A DNA stretch of 18,097 bases from B8-G4 sp033720735 (lineage in GTDB: Bacteria > Bacteroidota > Bacteroidia > Chitinophagales > Saprospiraceae). The translations under genes and the position numbers were made by a program. Below the pieces are notes generated by a model. The model had not been told where the DNA came from. It did no database searches and saw only the letters and a list, made by a program, of their open reading frames with translations. The DNA lies in NCBI GenBank assembly GCA_033720735.1, contig JAWWBX010000062.1, positions 1 to 18,097 of the forward strand, written 5' to 3'. Shown piece after piece: positions 1-7,130 of the stretch. How positions within the stretch are numbered: the first letter of the stretch is position 1; every line of letters starts with the position of its first letter.

Positions 1-780
1 CTCGAGATTACAGCCCACTCCGCAGTATGTGCATACCGTGCGTGTTTTCTCGGTCGCCATGATCGCCTTCGACTGGAAGACATCCGAGATGGCTGACGTC
101 GGGCACGCCTGGGCGCATGCGCCGCAGCTTACGCAATCCGAATCGAAAAATGATGTGTCCGATCCCTTGATAATATGCGCATCGAAACCGCGCCCGGCCA
201 TACTGAGGACAAACTCGCCCTGCACTTCGTCGCAAGCCCGCACACAACGGTAACAGTTGATGCACTTGGACAAGTCCGAAGTCATGTAGGGGTGACTGAG
301 GTCCTTCTCCCGGTCCAGGTGGTGATCACCCTCAGGGTACCGCACATCGCGGATACCCACGCGGGCTGCGACCGTTTGCAGTTCGCAGTTGCCGTTGACT
401 TCACAGGTCAGGCAATCCAGCGGATGATCCGTGAGGACCAGTTCGATGATGTTCTTGCGCAGCCGCTGCACATTTTTCGTGTCAGGAAAGATCTGCATGT
501 CGGCCGTGATCGGGGTGTGGCACGAAGCGACGGTCTTCATGTGGCCGTTGCCCTTCATGGCGACATCGACACTGCATACCCGGCACGAGCCAAACGGTTC
601 GAGGTTGGGTGCGTCGCACAAAGTTGGCACGGCATCCTGCCCCTTGTAACGACGGATAAATGACAGGACGGTCTCGCCTTCCACAATGGGGAAGGGCGTG
701 TCGTTGATATATGCGACCGGTGCGTTCTGTACCCCGACAGAAGGATCACCGGTGATGGTTTGCTCTCTCGCTTTCAGCAT
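1..780 (-). CDS. fdhF: NAD-linked formate dehydrogenase alpha subunit, N-terminal part (runs off left edge)
   Basis: The first 260 residues of a large molybdopterin (Mo or W) formate dehydrogenase are visible; the rest lies beyond position 1. In order there is a plant-type [2Fe-2S] ferredoxin domain (C55, C66, C69, C87), a His-Cys3 [4Fe-4S] site (H119, C123, C126, C132), and a two-cluster ferredoxin (C173/C176/C179/C183 and C216/C219/C222/C226). The opening of the molybdopterin oxidoreductase domain follows, with motif TVCTYCGVGCN (C250, C253, C257). This NuoG-like front joined to a Mo domain is the FdsA/FdhF architecture. HoxU-type hydrogenase subunits lack the final motif. The protein should be cytosolic, since no signal or Tat peptide is seen, and should relay electrons from formate to the NuoF-like beta subunit at 5363-7012. 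The ATG at 780 is the only start, because an in-frame TAG lies 18 nt upstream. The active-site Cys/Sec is outside the window, so substrate is inferred from architecture. Confidence 0.88.
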   Translation of the reverse strand, partial: MLKAREQTITGDPSVGVQNAPVAYINDTPFPIVEGETVLSFIRRYKGQDAVPTLCDAPNLEPFGSCRVCSVDVAMKGNGHMKTVASCHTPITADMQIFPDTKNVQRLRKNIIELVLTDHPLDCLTCEVNGNCELQTVAARVGIRDVRYPEGDHHLDREKDLSHPYMTSDLSKCINCYRCVRACDEVQGEFVLSMAGRGFDAHIIKGSDTSFFDSDCVSCGACAQACPTSAISDVFQSKAIMATEKTRTVCTYCGVGCNLE

Positions 781-1127
781 TTCGTTCGACGATTTGACCT
801 ACAAGTTATTGATTTCCCGGTGTTTTGGCAATGCAAGCAGGGTCCAGGTCTCAGCTTTGGCACTCCCGCGATCTAAACAGATGTCATGCATCTAACGCAG
901 GCAGGTGACTTCTGGTGTGGCGCTGGTGACGGAATGTGATAGCGTGTTGTTGCACGGGAACGGTAATTTCTGATATATAATATTTATTAAATGTGTAAGT
1001 AATTGATATTTAAATGTTACAAATTCAAATGATGCGACGACGAACAGACGGAATAAGGTAGATGGATTATAAGTGTAACTGCTTATGCGTCACGGGGATG
1101 ACACCGCTGCTTTGATACGAACGACCA
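781..1127. other. Intergenic region upstream of the formate dehydrogenase alpha gene, with AT-rich block
   Basis: No coding region is supported here. The stretch at about 961-1035 is markedly AT-rich compared with its surroundings and lies 180-255 nt upstream of the formate dehydrogenase start. It is a plausible place for a separate promoter for that gene, which is otherwise distant from its partner subunit. I could not find a convincing pair of Bacteroidota elements (TTTG and TANNTTTG at correct spacing), so no promoter is called. No strong hairpin follows the stop codon of the upstream lipoprotein gene. Confidence 0.4.
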
Positions 1128-1571
1128 TCAATCCCACACGTACTTCCACGTGCCGTCTGCCTGCCGCTGCCACACGGTGTGAAAGATACCGGTCGAGCGA
1201 ACCGCTTGTCCTGTAGAATCGGGCGCACTATACGTGTAAGGTCCGTAAGTGTACGCCATATCGCCGGCCTCGGACACCCGCACAAAGTCCGGCGTCCAGG
1301 TCAGCGTGGCGTCGGGGTTGTCGCGCTCGGCATAGAAGGCCGCGATCTGTGTTTTCCCTTCGATGACGGTACCACCCCGCAAGAGAGCGGCGTCATCAGC
1401 GGCGAAGGCTGCGAAGGCCGCCCCGATCCCCTCACTGGCAGCCATGGCAGCGAAGTCGGCCTCCGCCTGTCGGATCTCATTTTCCCATTGCTCCATCTGC
1501 TCGGGTGACGGGGCGGGGGATGCACATCCGGAGATAACAGCACCAGCAACGAACAACAGGATCATGCGCAT
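1128..1571 (-). CDS. Small SnoaL/DUF4440-like (NTF2 fold) lipoprotein
   Basis: This is a 147-residue protein when started at the ATG at 1571, which gives a clean lipoprotein signal: MRM, a hydrophobic run, then lipobox ISGC with the lipidated Cys at 16. An AGG-containing stretch lies just ahead of this ATG. An upstream ATG at 1607 would add 12 residues that spoil the signal peptide. The mature part has a helical segment (about 23-60), then an 'aFyaerdnPd' segment and a C-terminal beta sheet ending in a VWQRQADGTWKYVWD-like tail. That ending is typical of SnoaL-like/DUF4440 cone proteins of the NTF2 superfamily. Such proteins bind small ligands or act as minor isomerases, so no specific role can be assigned. 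It lies between a terminator (1612-1650) and the formate dehydrogenase alpha gene. Family assignment is by fold-like pattern only. Confidence 0.75.
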   Translation of the reverse strand: MRMILLFVAGAVISGCASPAPSPEQMEQWENEIRQAEADFAAMAASEGIGAAFAAFAADDAALLRGGTVIEGKTQIAAFYAERDNPDATLTWTPDFVRVSEAGDMAYTYGPYTYSAPDSTGQAVRSTGIFHTVWQRQADGTWKYVWD

Positions 1572-1611
1572 TGCAATACCTTTTATACGTAAACAAGATA
1601 TCACCATCGAC

Positions 1612-1650
1612 CAGAAATAACAATGCCATCCCGGAGGCGGGATGGCATTG
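1612..1650 (-). terminator. Rho-independent terminator after the VPS10/BNR-repeat gene
   Basis: A perfect inverted repeat at 1621-1650 has arms CAATGCCATCCCG and CGGGATGGCATTG, a 13-bp stem with a 4-nt loop. On the minus strand it is followed by a T-rich tail (TTATTTCT). It starts 18 nt after the stop codon of the gene at 1669-4989 and ends just before the small lipoprotein gene. The stem is near-symmetrical, but the T tract supports minus-strand use. Confidence 0.85.
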
Positions 1651-1668
1651 TGTCGTCAAAGTTTACAC

Positions 1669-4600
1669 CTATTTATTCTTTGGCGGAGTACCCTCGATCC
1701 ACGGAGCGCCGACCTGGTCGAGCGCCCGTTCGAGTGCGGGGATATCCTCTTCGGCGATCTTCCTGACCCGTGGCATCAGTTGTTGCAATTCCGATTTGGC
1801 AATCGCCAACTGCTCCTTGTGCATCGGGGTTGGTCCGTACGTCGTACTCAAGCCGCGCATCCCGGTGAACATGCGGCCACGCACAGACGGTGGATTATTC
1901 TCACCGATCTCATCCTTGACATCATACCCGTTGACTTCGAGATCAAGGGCGATGAGCGCCTGTTTCACCTCGTAGATGCGTGACACGAGATCGGTCGATT
2001 CGATATCGGTCCTTTCCAGAGCTGTATTCATGGCCTCAACCTTTTCCATGCTGTTCTCAAACATGTACGTGGCGACCGCCATGTCTTCCTGCAACTCTTC
2101 GAGGTCTTCCCTGAAGGCAATGATCTCCTCGTACGAAGCCCCTTCGAGCGTACCTTTGCGCAATGGCACGACGTGGAACTCCACCGGACCGGCCAACTTT
2201 GTCACTTCACCGTTGACCTGGCGTGACAGCGTCGCTGTGTAGGTGCCCGGTGTGGCCATCAATCCGCCACCACGGCGGAAGCCACCGAAACCACCGCCAC
2301 CTTGCCGACCGAGACGGATGGGATTCTTGGACGCATAGCGCAGGTCCCATGCCAGCCGGTGGAAGCCCTTGCTGCCCCGGCCTTCAATACGCCGCACGAG
2401 ATTGCCGTCCATATCCTTGATCGTCAGATAGACCTGTGGGCCTTCTTCGTTTTCCTCAGCCTGCAGGGCGTCCCATCCGGGGAAAGGGATGTCCTCACCG
2501 GCCTTGGCAAGTTCGCGCTCCTTTTTCTTGCGCTCACCTTTCATGGTGGACACCTCGTCGTGGATGTAGTAGGAGAACACCGCACCGAATTCAGGATTGG
2601 GTGCGAAGTAGTGGTTTTCGTTGGCATTCTTGTTGCGCGGCACGAACCATTTGGCGTCGCGGGCGGCAAACAAAAGGGTCTCGTTCTTCAGCTTTTCTTC
2701 CGTCACCTCGCGCAACGGGCTGTAGTCGTCCAGGACGAAAAAGCCCCTGCCAAACGACGCGCAGACCAGGTCGTTCTCGCGGCGCTGGATCGTCAGGTCG
2801 CGGAAGGCAATCGTCGGGTCACCACCTTTCAGGCGGATCCACTTGCCACCGTTATCGATGGTGAAGTAGATGCCGAATTCAGTGGCAGCAAACTGCAATT
2901 TGCTGTTGACGTGATCCTGTACTGTGCGCCAGATCATGCACGCCTCGGGAAATCCCTCCGTGATCGAAGTCCAGGTCAGACCGCGATCCGTGCTTTTAAC
3001 CAGATATGGTTTGAAGTCACCGTATTTGTGATTGTCAAGTGCGACGTATACAGTGTTCACATCGAAAAGGTCAGCCTTGATGTCGTTGACGAATGAGGTG
3101 GCAGGTACGCCCATTTCCTTCACTTCGATCTTGCGCCAGGTCGCGCCACCATCTTCCGTCACCTGCACGATACCGTCGTCGGTGCCGGCATAGATCAGGC
3201 CTTCCTGCAAGGGCGACTCAGCCAGTGACGTGATGGTGTTGTAATTCGACATCGCGTTGACGTCCCAGGGGTTGTCCCAGCTTTGCTGCTTGCCCATGAT
3301 CGGCAAGGTGATCCGCTCCTGGTCCCGGGTCAGGTCGCCCGAGATCGCGGTCCAGCTGTCGCCGCGGTTGTCGGAACGCCACACCCGCTGTGAGGCAAAG
3401 TAGATTCTCGATGGCGAGTGCGGGCTCACCAGGATCGGCGCATCCCAGTTGTAGCGCTCGAAATCTTCATTGGCGCCGGGCTGTGGCTGAATGAAGACGG
3501 TCTCACCGCTGACCAGATCAACCCGGTGCAGACCACCCTGTTGCGTTTCAGCGTAGATGATATTTGGATTACCCGGCTCCGTAGCCGATTGGTGGCCGTC
3601 TGCGCCGAGCGTCTTGTACCAGTCGGCATTGCGGATACCGCTCCGGTCGTCGGTAGCCGACGGGCCGCCGTGCGAACCATTGTCCTGAGTCCCACCAAAA
3701 ATGTGGTAGAACGGCTCGCGGTCGTCCACTGCCACTTTGTAGTACTGAGTGAGCGGAAGATTGTTCATGTAGCGCCAGTTGGCAGCCCCATCAAAGCTTT
3801 CGTAGATACCCGCATCGGTGCCGACCAGTAAGTAATCGGGATCGTCCATCCTGAAGTTGATGGAGTGGTTGTCCGAGTGCTTCTGACGCTCGGGCAGACG
3901 CGTAAAGGTCTTGCCACCGTCGTTCGAGATCTGGATTCGCACGTCCATCAGATACAGCCGGTCAAAGTTGTGCGGGCAGGTGTACAACTCCTGATAGTAG
4001 TGCGGGCCTGTCGCGCCGGAAACAGCGGAGGACTGCTTGCTCCAGGACATGCCCTGGTCGACGGACTTCCAGACACCTCCGGTCGTGCGATCGGTTTCGA
4101 TGGCCGCATACAGGACGTCCGGGTCCTGATAGGAGATGGCCAGGCCGATCTTGCCCAGATTTGAGCGCGGCAGTCCTTTGGTCAGCTTGGTCCAGGTCTC
4201 GCCGCCGTCGATGCTCTTGTGGAGGCCCGATCCCGGCCCTCCTCCCATGTAGGCGGCCACGGTGCGATGACGATCCCATGTCGCGGCATACAATACGTCG
4301 GGATTGCGCGAATCGATCACCAGATCGGTTACACCGGTCCATTCATCGTTGCCGAGGGTGCGTTTCCAGGTCTCACCACCGTCGGTGGTTTTGTAGAGAC
4401 CGCGTTCTCCGCCGCTATTCCAGAGTGGGCCTTGTGCCGCGACCCATACGATGTCAGAATTAGCGGGATGCACGATGATCTTGGAGATGTGTTCGGTTTT
4501 CTTCAGACCCATATTCTTCCAACTCTTGCCATCGTCGTGACTGACGTAGACGCCATCACCAAAGGCCACGTGGCGTCCGCCGACGTTTTCACCGGTACCT

Positions 4601-4989
4601 AGCCAGACCGTGTGCGGATTGTTTGGGTCGATCGTGATACATCCGGTCGAATAGACCGACTGACCGTCAAAGATCGGCTCGAAGGTGGTACCGGCATTCG
4701 TCGTTTTCCAGACGCCGCCTGAGCCGACGGCGACATACCATACATTGTCATCTTCAGGATGGATCGCGATGTCGGCGATCCGGCCGGAGGCAAAGGCAGG
4801 TCCTACGTTCCGCAGTTTGAATGCCGTAAACGTGCCGGCATTGAGCGGGGACTTTTCCTCTTTCTCCATTTGTTCGTCGGGGGCAGCGTCGCGGTCGCGA
4901 TCGCGGTTGCGCTGCGCGTCTGCGTCGATCGGCGCCAGGCTGATGACGAAGAGCGCGAGCAGAGCATAAAGGAAGAAATGCGTCTTCAT
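1669..4989 (-). CDS. Secreted VPS10/sortilin-like BNR-repeat (beta-propeller) protein
   Basis: This is a 1106-residue exported protein. The start at 4989 gives a good Sec signal peptide (MKTHFFLYALLALFVISLAP..DAQ, residues 1-26); a longer frame to 5049 would put 20 polar residues in front of it. A charged Arg/Asp linker follows. Then come at least ten Asp-box/BNR motifs of the SxDxGxTW type, such as KTTDGGETWKRT, KSIDGGETWTKL, SNDGGKTFTRL and KSTDRGLTWTSI, through about residue 700; they form one or two beta-propellers. After them is a beta-sandwich-like segment (GFHRLAWDLRYA), a Gly/Arg-rich loop (GRQGGGGFGGF) and a helical, probably coiled-coil C-terminus. The architecture matches the 1000-1100-aa 'glycosyl hydrolase/VPS10 domain' proteins common in Bacteroidota. 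Despite that name no sugar substrate is established, and no sialidase catalytic set is evident. It lies between the formate dehydrogenase subunit genes, has its own terminator, and is not an obvious part of that enzyme. Confidence 0.9.
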   Translation of the reverse strand: MKTHFFLYALLALFVISLAPIDADAQRNRDRDRDAAPDEQMEKEEKSPLNAGTFTAFKLRNVGPAFASGRIADIAIHPEDDNVWYVAVGSGGVWKTTNAGTTFEPIFDGQSVYSTGCITIDPNNPHTVWLGTGENVGGRHVAFGDGVYVSHDDGKSWKNMGLKKTEHISKIIVHPANSDIVWVAAQGPLWNSGGERGLYKTTDGGETWKRTLGNDEWTGVTDLVIDSRNPDVLYAATWDRHRTVAAYMGGGPGSGLHKSIDGGETWTKLTKGLPRSNLGKIGLAISYQDPDVLYAAIETDRTTGGVWKSVDQGMSWSKQSSAVSGATGPHYYQELYTCPHNFDRLYLMDVRIQISNDGGKTFTRLPERQKHSDNHSINFRMDDPDYLLVGTDAGIYESFDGAANWRYMNNLPLTQYYKVAVDDREPFYHIFGGTQDNGSHGGPSATDDRSGIRNADWYKTLGADGHQSATEPGNPNIIYAETQQGGLHRVDLVSGETVFIQPQPGANEDFERYNWDAPILVSPHSPSRIYFASQRVWRSDNRGDSWTAISGDLTRDQERITLPIMGKQQSWDNPWDVNAMSNYNTITSLAESPLQEGLIYAGTDDGIVQVTEDGGATWRKIEVKEMGVPATSFVNDIKADLFDVNTVYVALDNHKYGDFKPYLVKSTDRGLTWTSITEGFPEACMIWRTVQDHVNSKLQFAATEFGIYFTIDNGGKWIRLKGGDPTIAFRDLTIQRRENDLVCASFGRGFFVLDDYSPLREVTEEKLKNETLLFAARDAKWFVPRNKNANENHYFAPNPEFGAVFSYYIHDEVSTMKGERKKKERELAKAGEDIPFPGWDALQAEENEEGPQVYLTIKDMDGNLVRRIEGRGSKGFHRLAWDLRYASKNPIRLGRQGGGGFGGFRRGGGLMATPGTYTATLSRQVNGEVTKLAGPVEFHVVPLRKGTLEGASYEEIIAFREDLEELQEDMAVATYMFENSMEKVEAMNTALERTDIESTDLVSRIYEVKQALIALDLEVNGYDVKDEIGENNPPSVRGRMFTGMRGLSTTYGPTPMHKEQLAIAKSELQQLMPRVRKIAEEDIPALERALDQVGAPWIEGTPPKNK

Positions 4990-5020
4990 TGAGTAGCGTT
5001 TTATTTCACAAAATCTGATG

Positions 5021-5040
5021 GCCGGAAACAGATTTCCGGC
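5021..5040 (-). promoter_or_regulatory. Perfect 8-bp hairpin in the leader/promoter region of the VPS10-protein gene
   Basis: Arms GCCGGAAA and TTTCCGGC enclose a 4-nt loop. The hairpin lies 31-51 nt upstream of the start codon at 4989. On the minus strand it is followed by CATCAGATTTTGTG, which lacks a clean U tract, so a leader structure or protein-binding palindrome is as likely as a terminator. Its role is not known. Confidence 0.4.
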
Positions 5041-5237
5041 GGGGAGCATGAAGGTACGGATTTGGCAGGGGGATCACCACCCGATGGAGCATCAAAAGGC
5101 CGTATTAACCTTATTTAACGTAGGCAGCAGGCACTGCCTTGATCGAAGTGAACCTGCTTCGGCTGCGTTACACGTAGTACTGGTTGAACCGTTTCACCCG
5201 CCAATGGCTGATGCGGGCAGTGAAATGACAAATGATG

Positions 5238-5318
5238 AATGTCAAACACCAAAGTCCAAGCTGATCGTCGTCCAGCGTTCTTTTGACATTTGATATTCAG
5301 AGTTTGGTATTTGACATT
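5238..5318. repeat. Long inverted repeat of AATGTCAAA-type words
   Basis: The arm at 5238-5253 (AATGTCAAACACCAAA) pairs with 5303-5318 (TTTGGTATTTGACATT), 15 of 16 positions, around a 49-nt loop. Further copies of the word occur nearby: TTGACATT at 5283-5290, and GGAATGTCAA at 5345-5354, which can instead pair with 5311-5321. It lies immediately 3' of the formate dehydrogenase beta gene and could act as an mRNA 3'-end structure. It also resembles the low-complexity 'word' repeats seen elsewhere in this window. Confidence 0.7.
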
Positions 5319-5362
5319 TCCGACCATTCAGCTTCACTCGGCGCGGAATGTCAACGTGCGGG

Positions 5363-7012
5363 CTACGCCAGATACTGCCGCAACTCATCCTCAAAATAAT
5401 GCAGCGCATTCCTGACGGGCAGCGGGATACCACCACCATGGGCACACAAACTTCCCTCTTCCAGGGTGTGCAACAAATCGTCGATCAGCGTGCGCGGGAT
5501 CTTGTACCCTTCGTGCTGGGCTTTGGCAAACATCTCCTGTGCGCGTTTGGTCCCGAGGCGGCACGGAAAGCACTTGCCGCAACTTTCCTCAGCCGCAAAC
5601 TCAAACAGGTGTTCAAGGTATTTGACCAGGGGAAAATCACCCGGGATGGTGACCACCGAAGCATGCCCCAGCAGGAAGCCCTCCGATGAGAAGGACTCGA
5701 AGTCGACCGTGAGATCGTCGATCTTGGACACCGGTACCAGGCCTCCGAGCGGTCCACCGATGTGCATCGCCTTGACGGAGTGCTTGAACCCCTCGCCGGC
5801 TTCGTCGATCACCTGACGCAGCGGCGTACCCATTTCGGCTTCGACCAGACCGGGCTTACGGAATCCGCTGTCCAGGCAAAGCAGCTTGGTGCCGCTGGAT
5901 TTGTCGGTGCCCAGTTTCGCATACGCTTCACCGCCGTTTTGCAGGATGTAGTGCAAGGCGGCCAGCGTCTCCACATTATTCACCGTGGTAGGCTTGTTGA
6001 AAAGGCCGCGCTGGGCAGGGAAGGGCGGGCGTACCCGCACTTCAGGGCGCTGGCCTTCGATGCTGTTGATCAATGCGGTCTCTTCACCGCAGATGTACGA
6101 ACCCGCGGCCTTGATCACCTTGAACCGGAAATTGAAGCCACTGCCGGCAATGTTGTCACCGAGCAGCTGGTTGTCCTCCAATTCAGACACGGCCCGCTGG
6201 ATGGCCTCTACGGACTCAGGGTACTCTGCGCGGATATACACGACGCCCCATTCAGCACCGATACAGTAGCCGGCCACCATCATCCCGAACAGGACATGGT
6301 GCGGCCGCTCTTCGAGGAGCCAGCGATCCGAGAACGCTCCGGGATCACCTTCGTCGGCATTGCAAATGATGAACTTGGTGTCGCTTTTCTCATTGCGACA
6401 GAATTGCAATTTCAGGCCCATCGGGAAGCCCGCTCCGCCACGTCCACGGATACCAGACGTCTTGATTTCTTCGAGGACTTCAGCTGAGTCGCGTTTCAGC
6501 ACATCGCGCAAGACCGCATAGTGCGCATCAAATCCAGCATAGGGGAGGGTCAGGACGGGGGTGCCCAGGGTGGTGACGGCATAATGATCATCATTGCTTC
6601 CCGCGCCATCCACGATCGCTTCCAGATCCTCGGCGTCGCGTCCCGAATAGTTTTTGCCCTGATAGAAAAAGGCGTTGTTCTCGTGGCAGCGTCCGAGACA
6701 GCACATGTGGCCGATCTCGTCCTCCGCAAAATGGTCGCGCAGCTTCTCGACCAGCCGGTCCTGGGTGCCGGCACAGAGGCAGACCGATCCGTTGCACACG
6801 TAGACCTTCTTGCCCTTGTTGGCAGGCTTCATGAAATCGTAGAAGGTCGCCGCTCCATAGGTGTTGGCCTTGCCGATGAGGAATTCCTCGGCCAGCTTTT
6901 CAAGCTCCTCCACCGGAGGCGTACCGGACTCAATGGTCAGCTGACCCATCCGGTCAAACAGGTTATTCTTGAGGCCCTGGCGGCCTGACAGTTCTGAAAG
7001 GTTCTTGGACAT
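5363..7012 (-). CDS. fdsB: NAD-linked formate dehydrogenase beta subunit (NuoE-NuoF fusion, NADH:acceptor module)
   Basis: This 549-residue soluble flavoprotein subunit should transfer electrons between Fe-S clusters, FMN and NAD(H). Residues 30-135 form a NuoE-like part: a short helical segment ending GAATFYDF, then a thioredoxin-like [2Fe-2S] domain with C73, C78, C105 and C109 (CNGSVC...CLGRC). Residues 145-549 are NuoF-like, with FMN/NADH motifs GIRGRGGAGFPMG (187-199), NADEGDPGAFSDR (218-230) and CGEETALINSIEG (308-320). An SLBB-type region follows, then the [4Fe-4S] site C478/C481/C484 (ESCGKCFPC) with C523. Similar subunits occur in NAD-dependent formate dehydrogenases, HoxF hydrogenases and Hnd-type enzymes. 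The alpha subunit at 1-780 favours formate dehydrogenase. No separate NuoE/FdsG gene lies in the window, which fits the fusion. No Shine-Dalgarno is seen before the ATG. The partner gene is about 4.6 kb downstream, past two unrelated genes. Confidence 0.93.
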   Translation of the reverse strand: MSKNLSELSGRQGLKNNLFDRMGQLTIESGTPPVEELEKLAEEFLIGKANTYGAATFYDFMKPANKGKKVYVCNGSVCLCAGTQDRLVEKLRDHFAEDEIGHMCCLGRCHENNAFFYQGKNYSGRDAEDLEAIVDGAGSNDDHYAVTTLGTPVLTLPYAGFDAHYAVLRDVLKRDSAEVLEEIKTSGIRGRGGAGFPMGLKLQFCRNEKSDTKFIICNADEGDPGAFSDRWLLEERPHHVLFGMMVAGYCIGAEWGVVYIRAEYPESVEAIQRAVSELEDNQLLGDNIAGSGFNFRFKVIKAAGSYICGEETALINSIEGQRPEVRVRPPFPAQRGLFNKPTTVNNVETLAALHYILQNGGEAYAKLGTDKSSGTKLLCLDSGFRKPGLVEAEMGTPLRQVIDEAGEGFKHSVKAMHIGGPLGGLVPVSKIDDLTVDFESFSSEGFLLGHASVVTIPGDFPLVKYLEHLFEFAAEESCGKCFPCRLGTKRAQEMFAKAQHEGYKIPRTLIDDLLHTLEEGSLCAHGGGIPLPVRNALHYFEDELRQYLA

Positions 7013-7130
7013 GCGGTTAAGTTAAGGATTTAAGGATTTAAGCCTGCCTGCCGGAGGCAGGGATTCGAGGATTTGAGGATTCGAGATGTGATGCGCCAAA
7101 AGCCAATAGCCAAGAGCCAATGGCCAGGTG
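7013..7130. repeat. Intergenic 8-mer and 7-mer word arrays with an embedded palindrome
   Basis: Reading the plus strand, 7023-7042 carries 8-bp repeats of AAGGATTT and about 7062-7085 carries the related GATTYGAG (three units). Between them lies CCTGCCGGAGGCAGG (7047-7061), a 6-bp stem with a 3-nt loop. From 7096 to 7130 there are five 7-bp units of CCAANAG type (CCAAAAG, CCAATAG, CCAAGAG, CCAATGG, CCAGGTG), the last unit touching the stop codon of the LytTR gene at 7131. The block separates that gene from the formate dehydrogenase beta start, so it must also hold any promoter for the latter. I could not identify one. Confidence 0.75.

Larger units (their letters stand above)
4990..5362. other. 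Intergenic region between beta-subunit stop and VPS10-protein start, rich in inverted words
   Basis: No gene is supported in these 373 bases. They hold two notable structures listed separately: a long imperfect stem at 5238-5318 built of AATGTCAA/TTGACATT words, and a short perfect hairpin at 5021-5040 just upstream of the VPS10-protein start. Between 5060 and 5225 I see nothing beyond ordinary sequence. Short open frames here (for example on the minus strand at 5115-5327) only translate the repeated words. Confidence 0.6.

Noticed and set aside
1..6. Window begins exactly at CTCGAG (XhoI site), suggesting a cloning junction
   Set aside because: The site is in frame within a conserved part of the formate dehydrogenase gene; a single six-base coincidence is not evidence of an artefact.
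2302..3096. Long plus-strand open frame opposite the VPS10/BNR protein
   Set aside because: It is antisense to a well-supported gene with dense Asp-box motifs. Its length follows from the codon use and GC content of the real gene.
5762..6487. 241-codon plus-strand open frame opposite the formate dehydrogenase beta gene
   Set aside because: It lies wholly antisense to conserved NuoF motifs, so it is a shadow frame.
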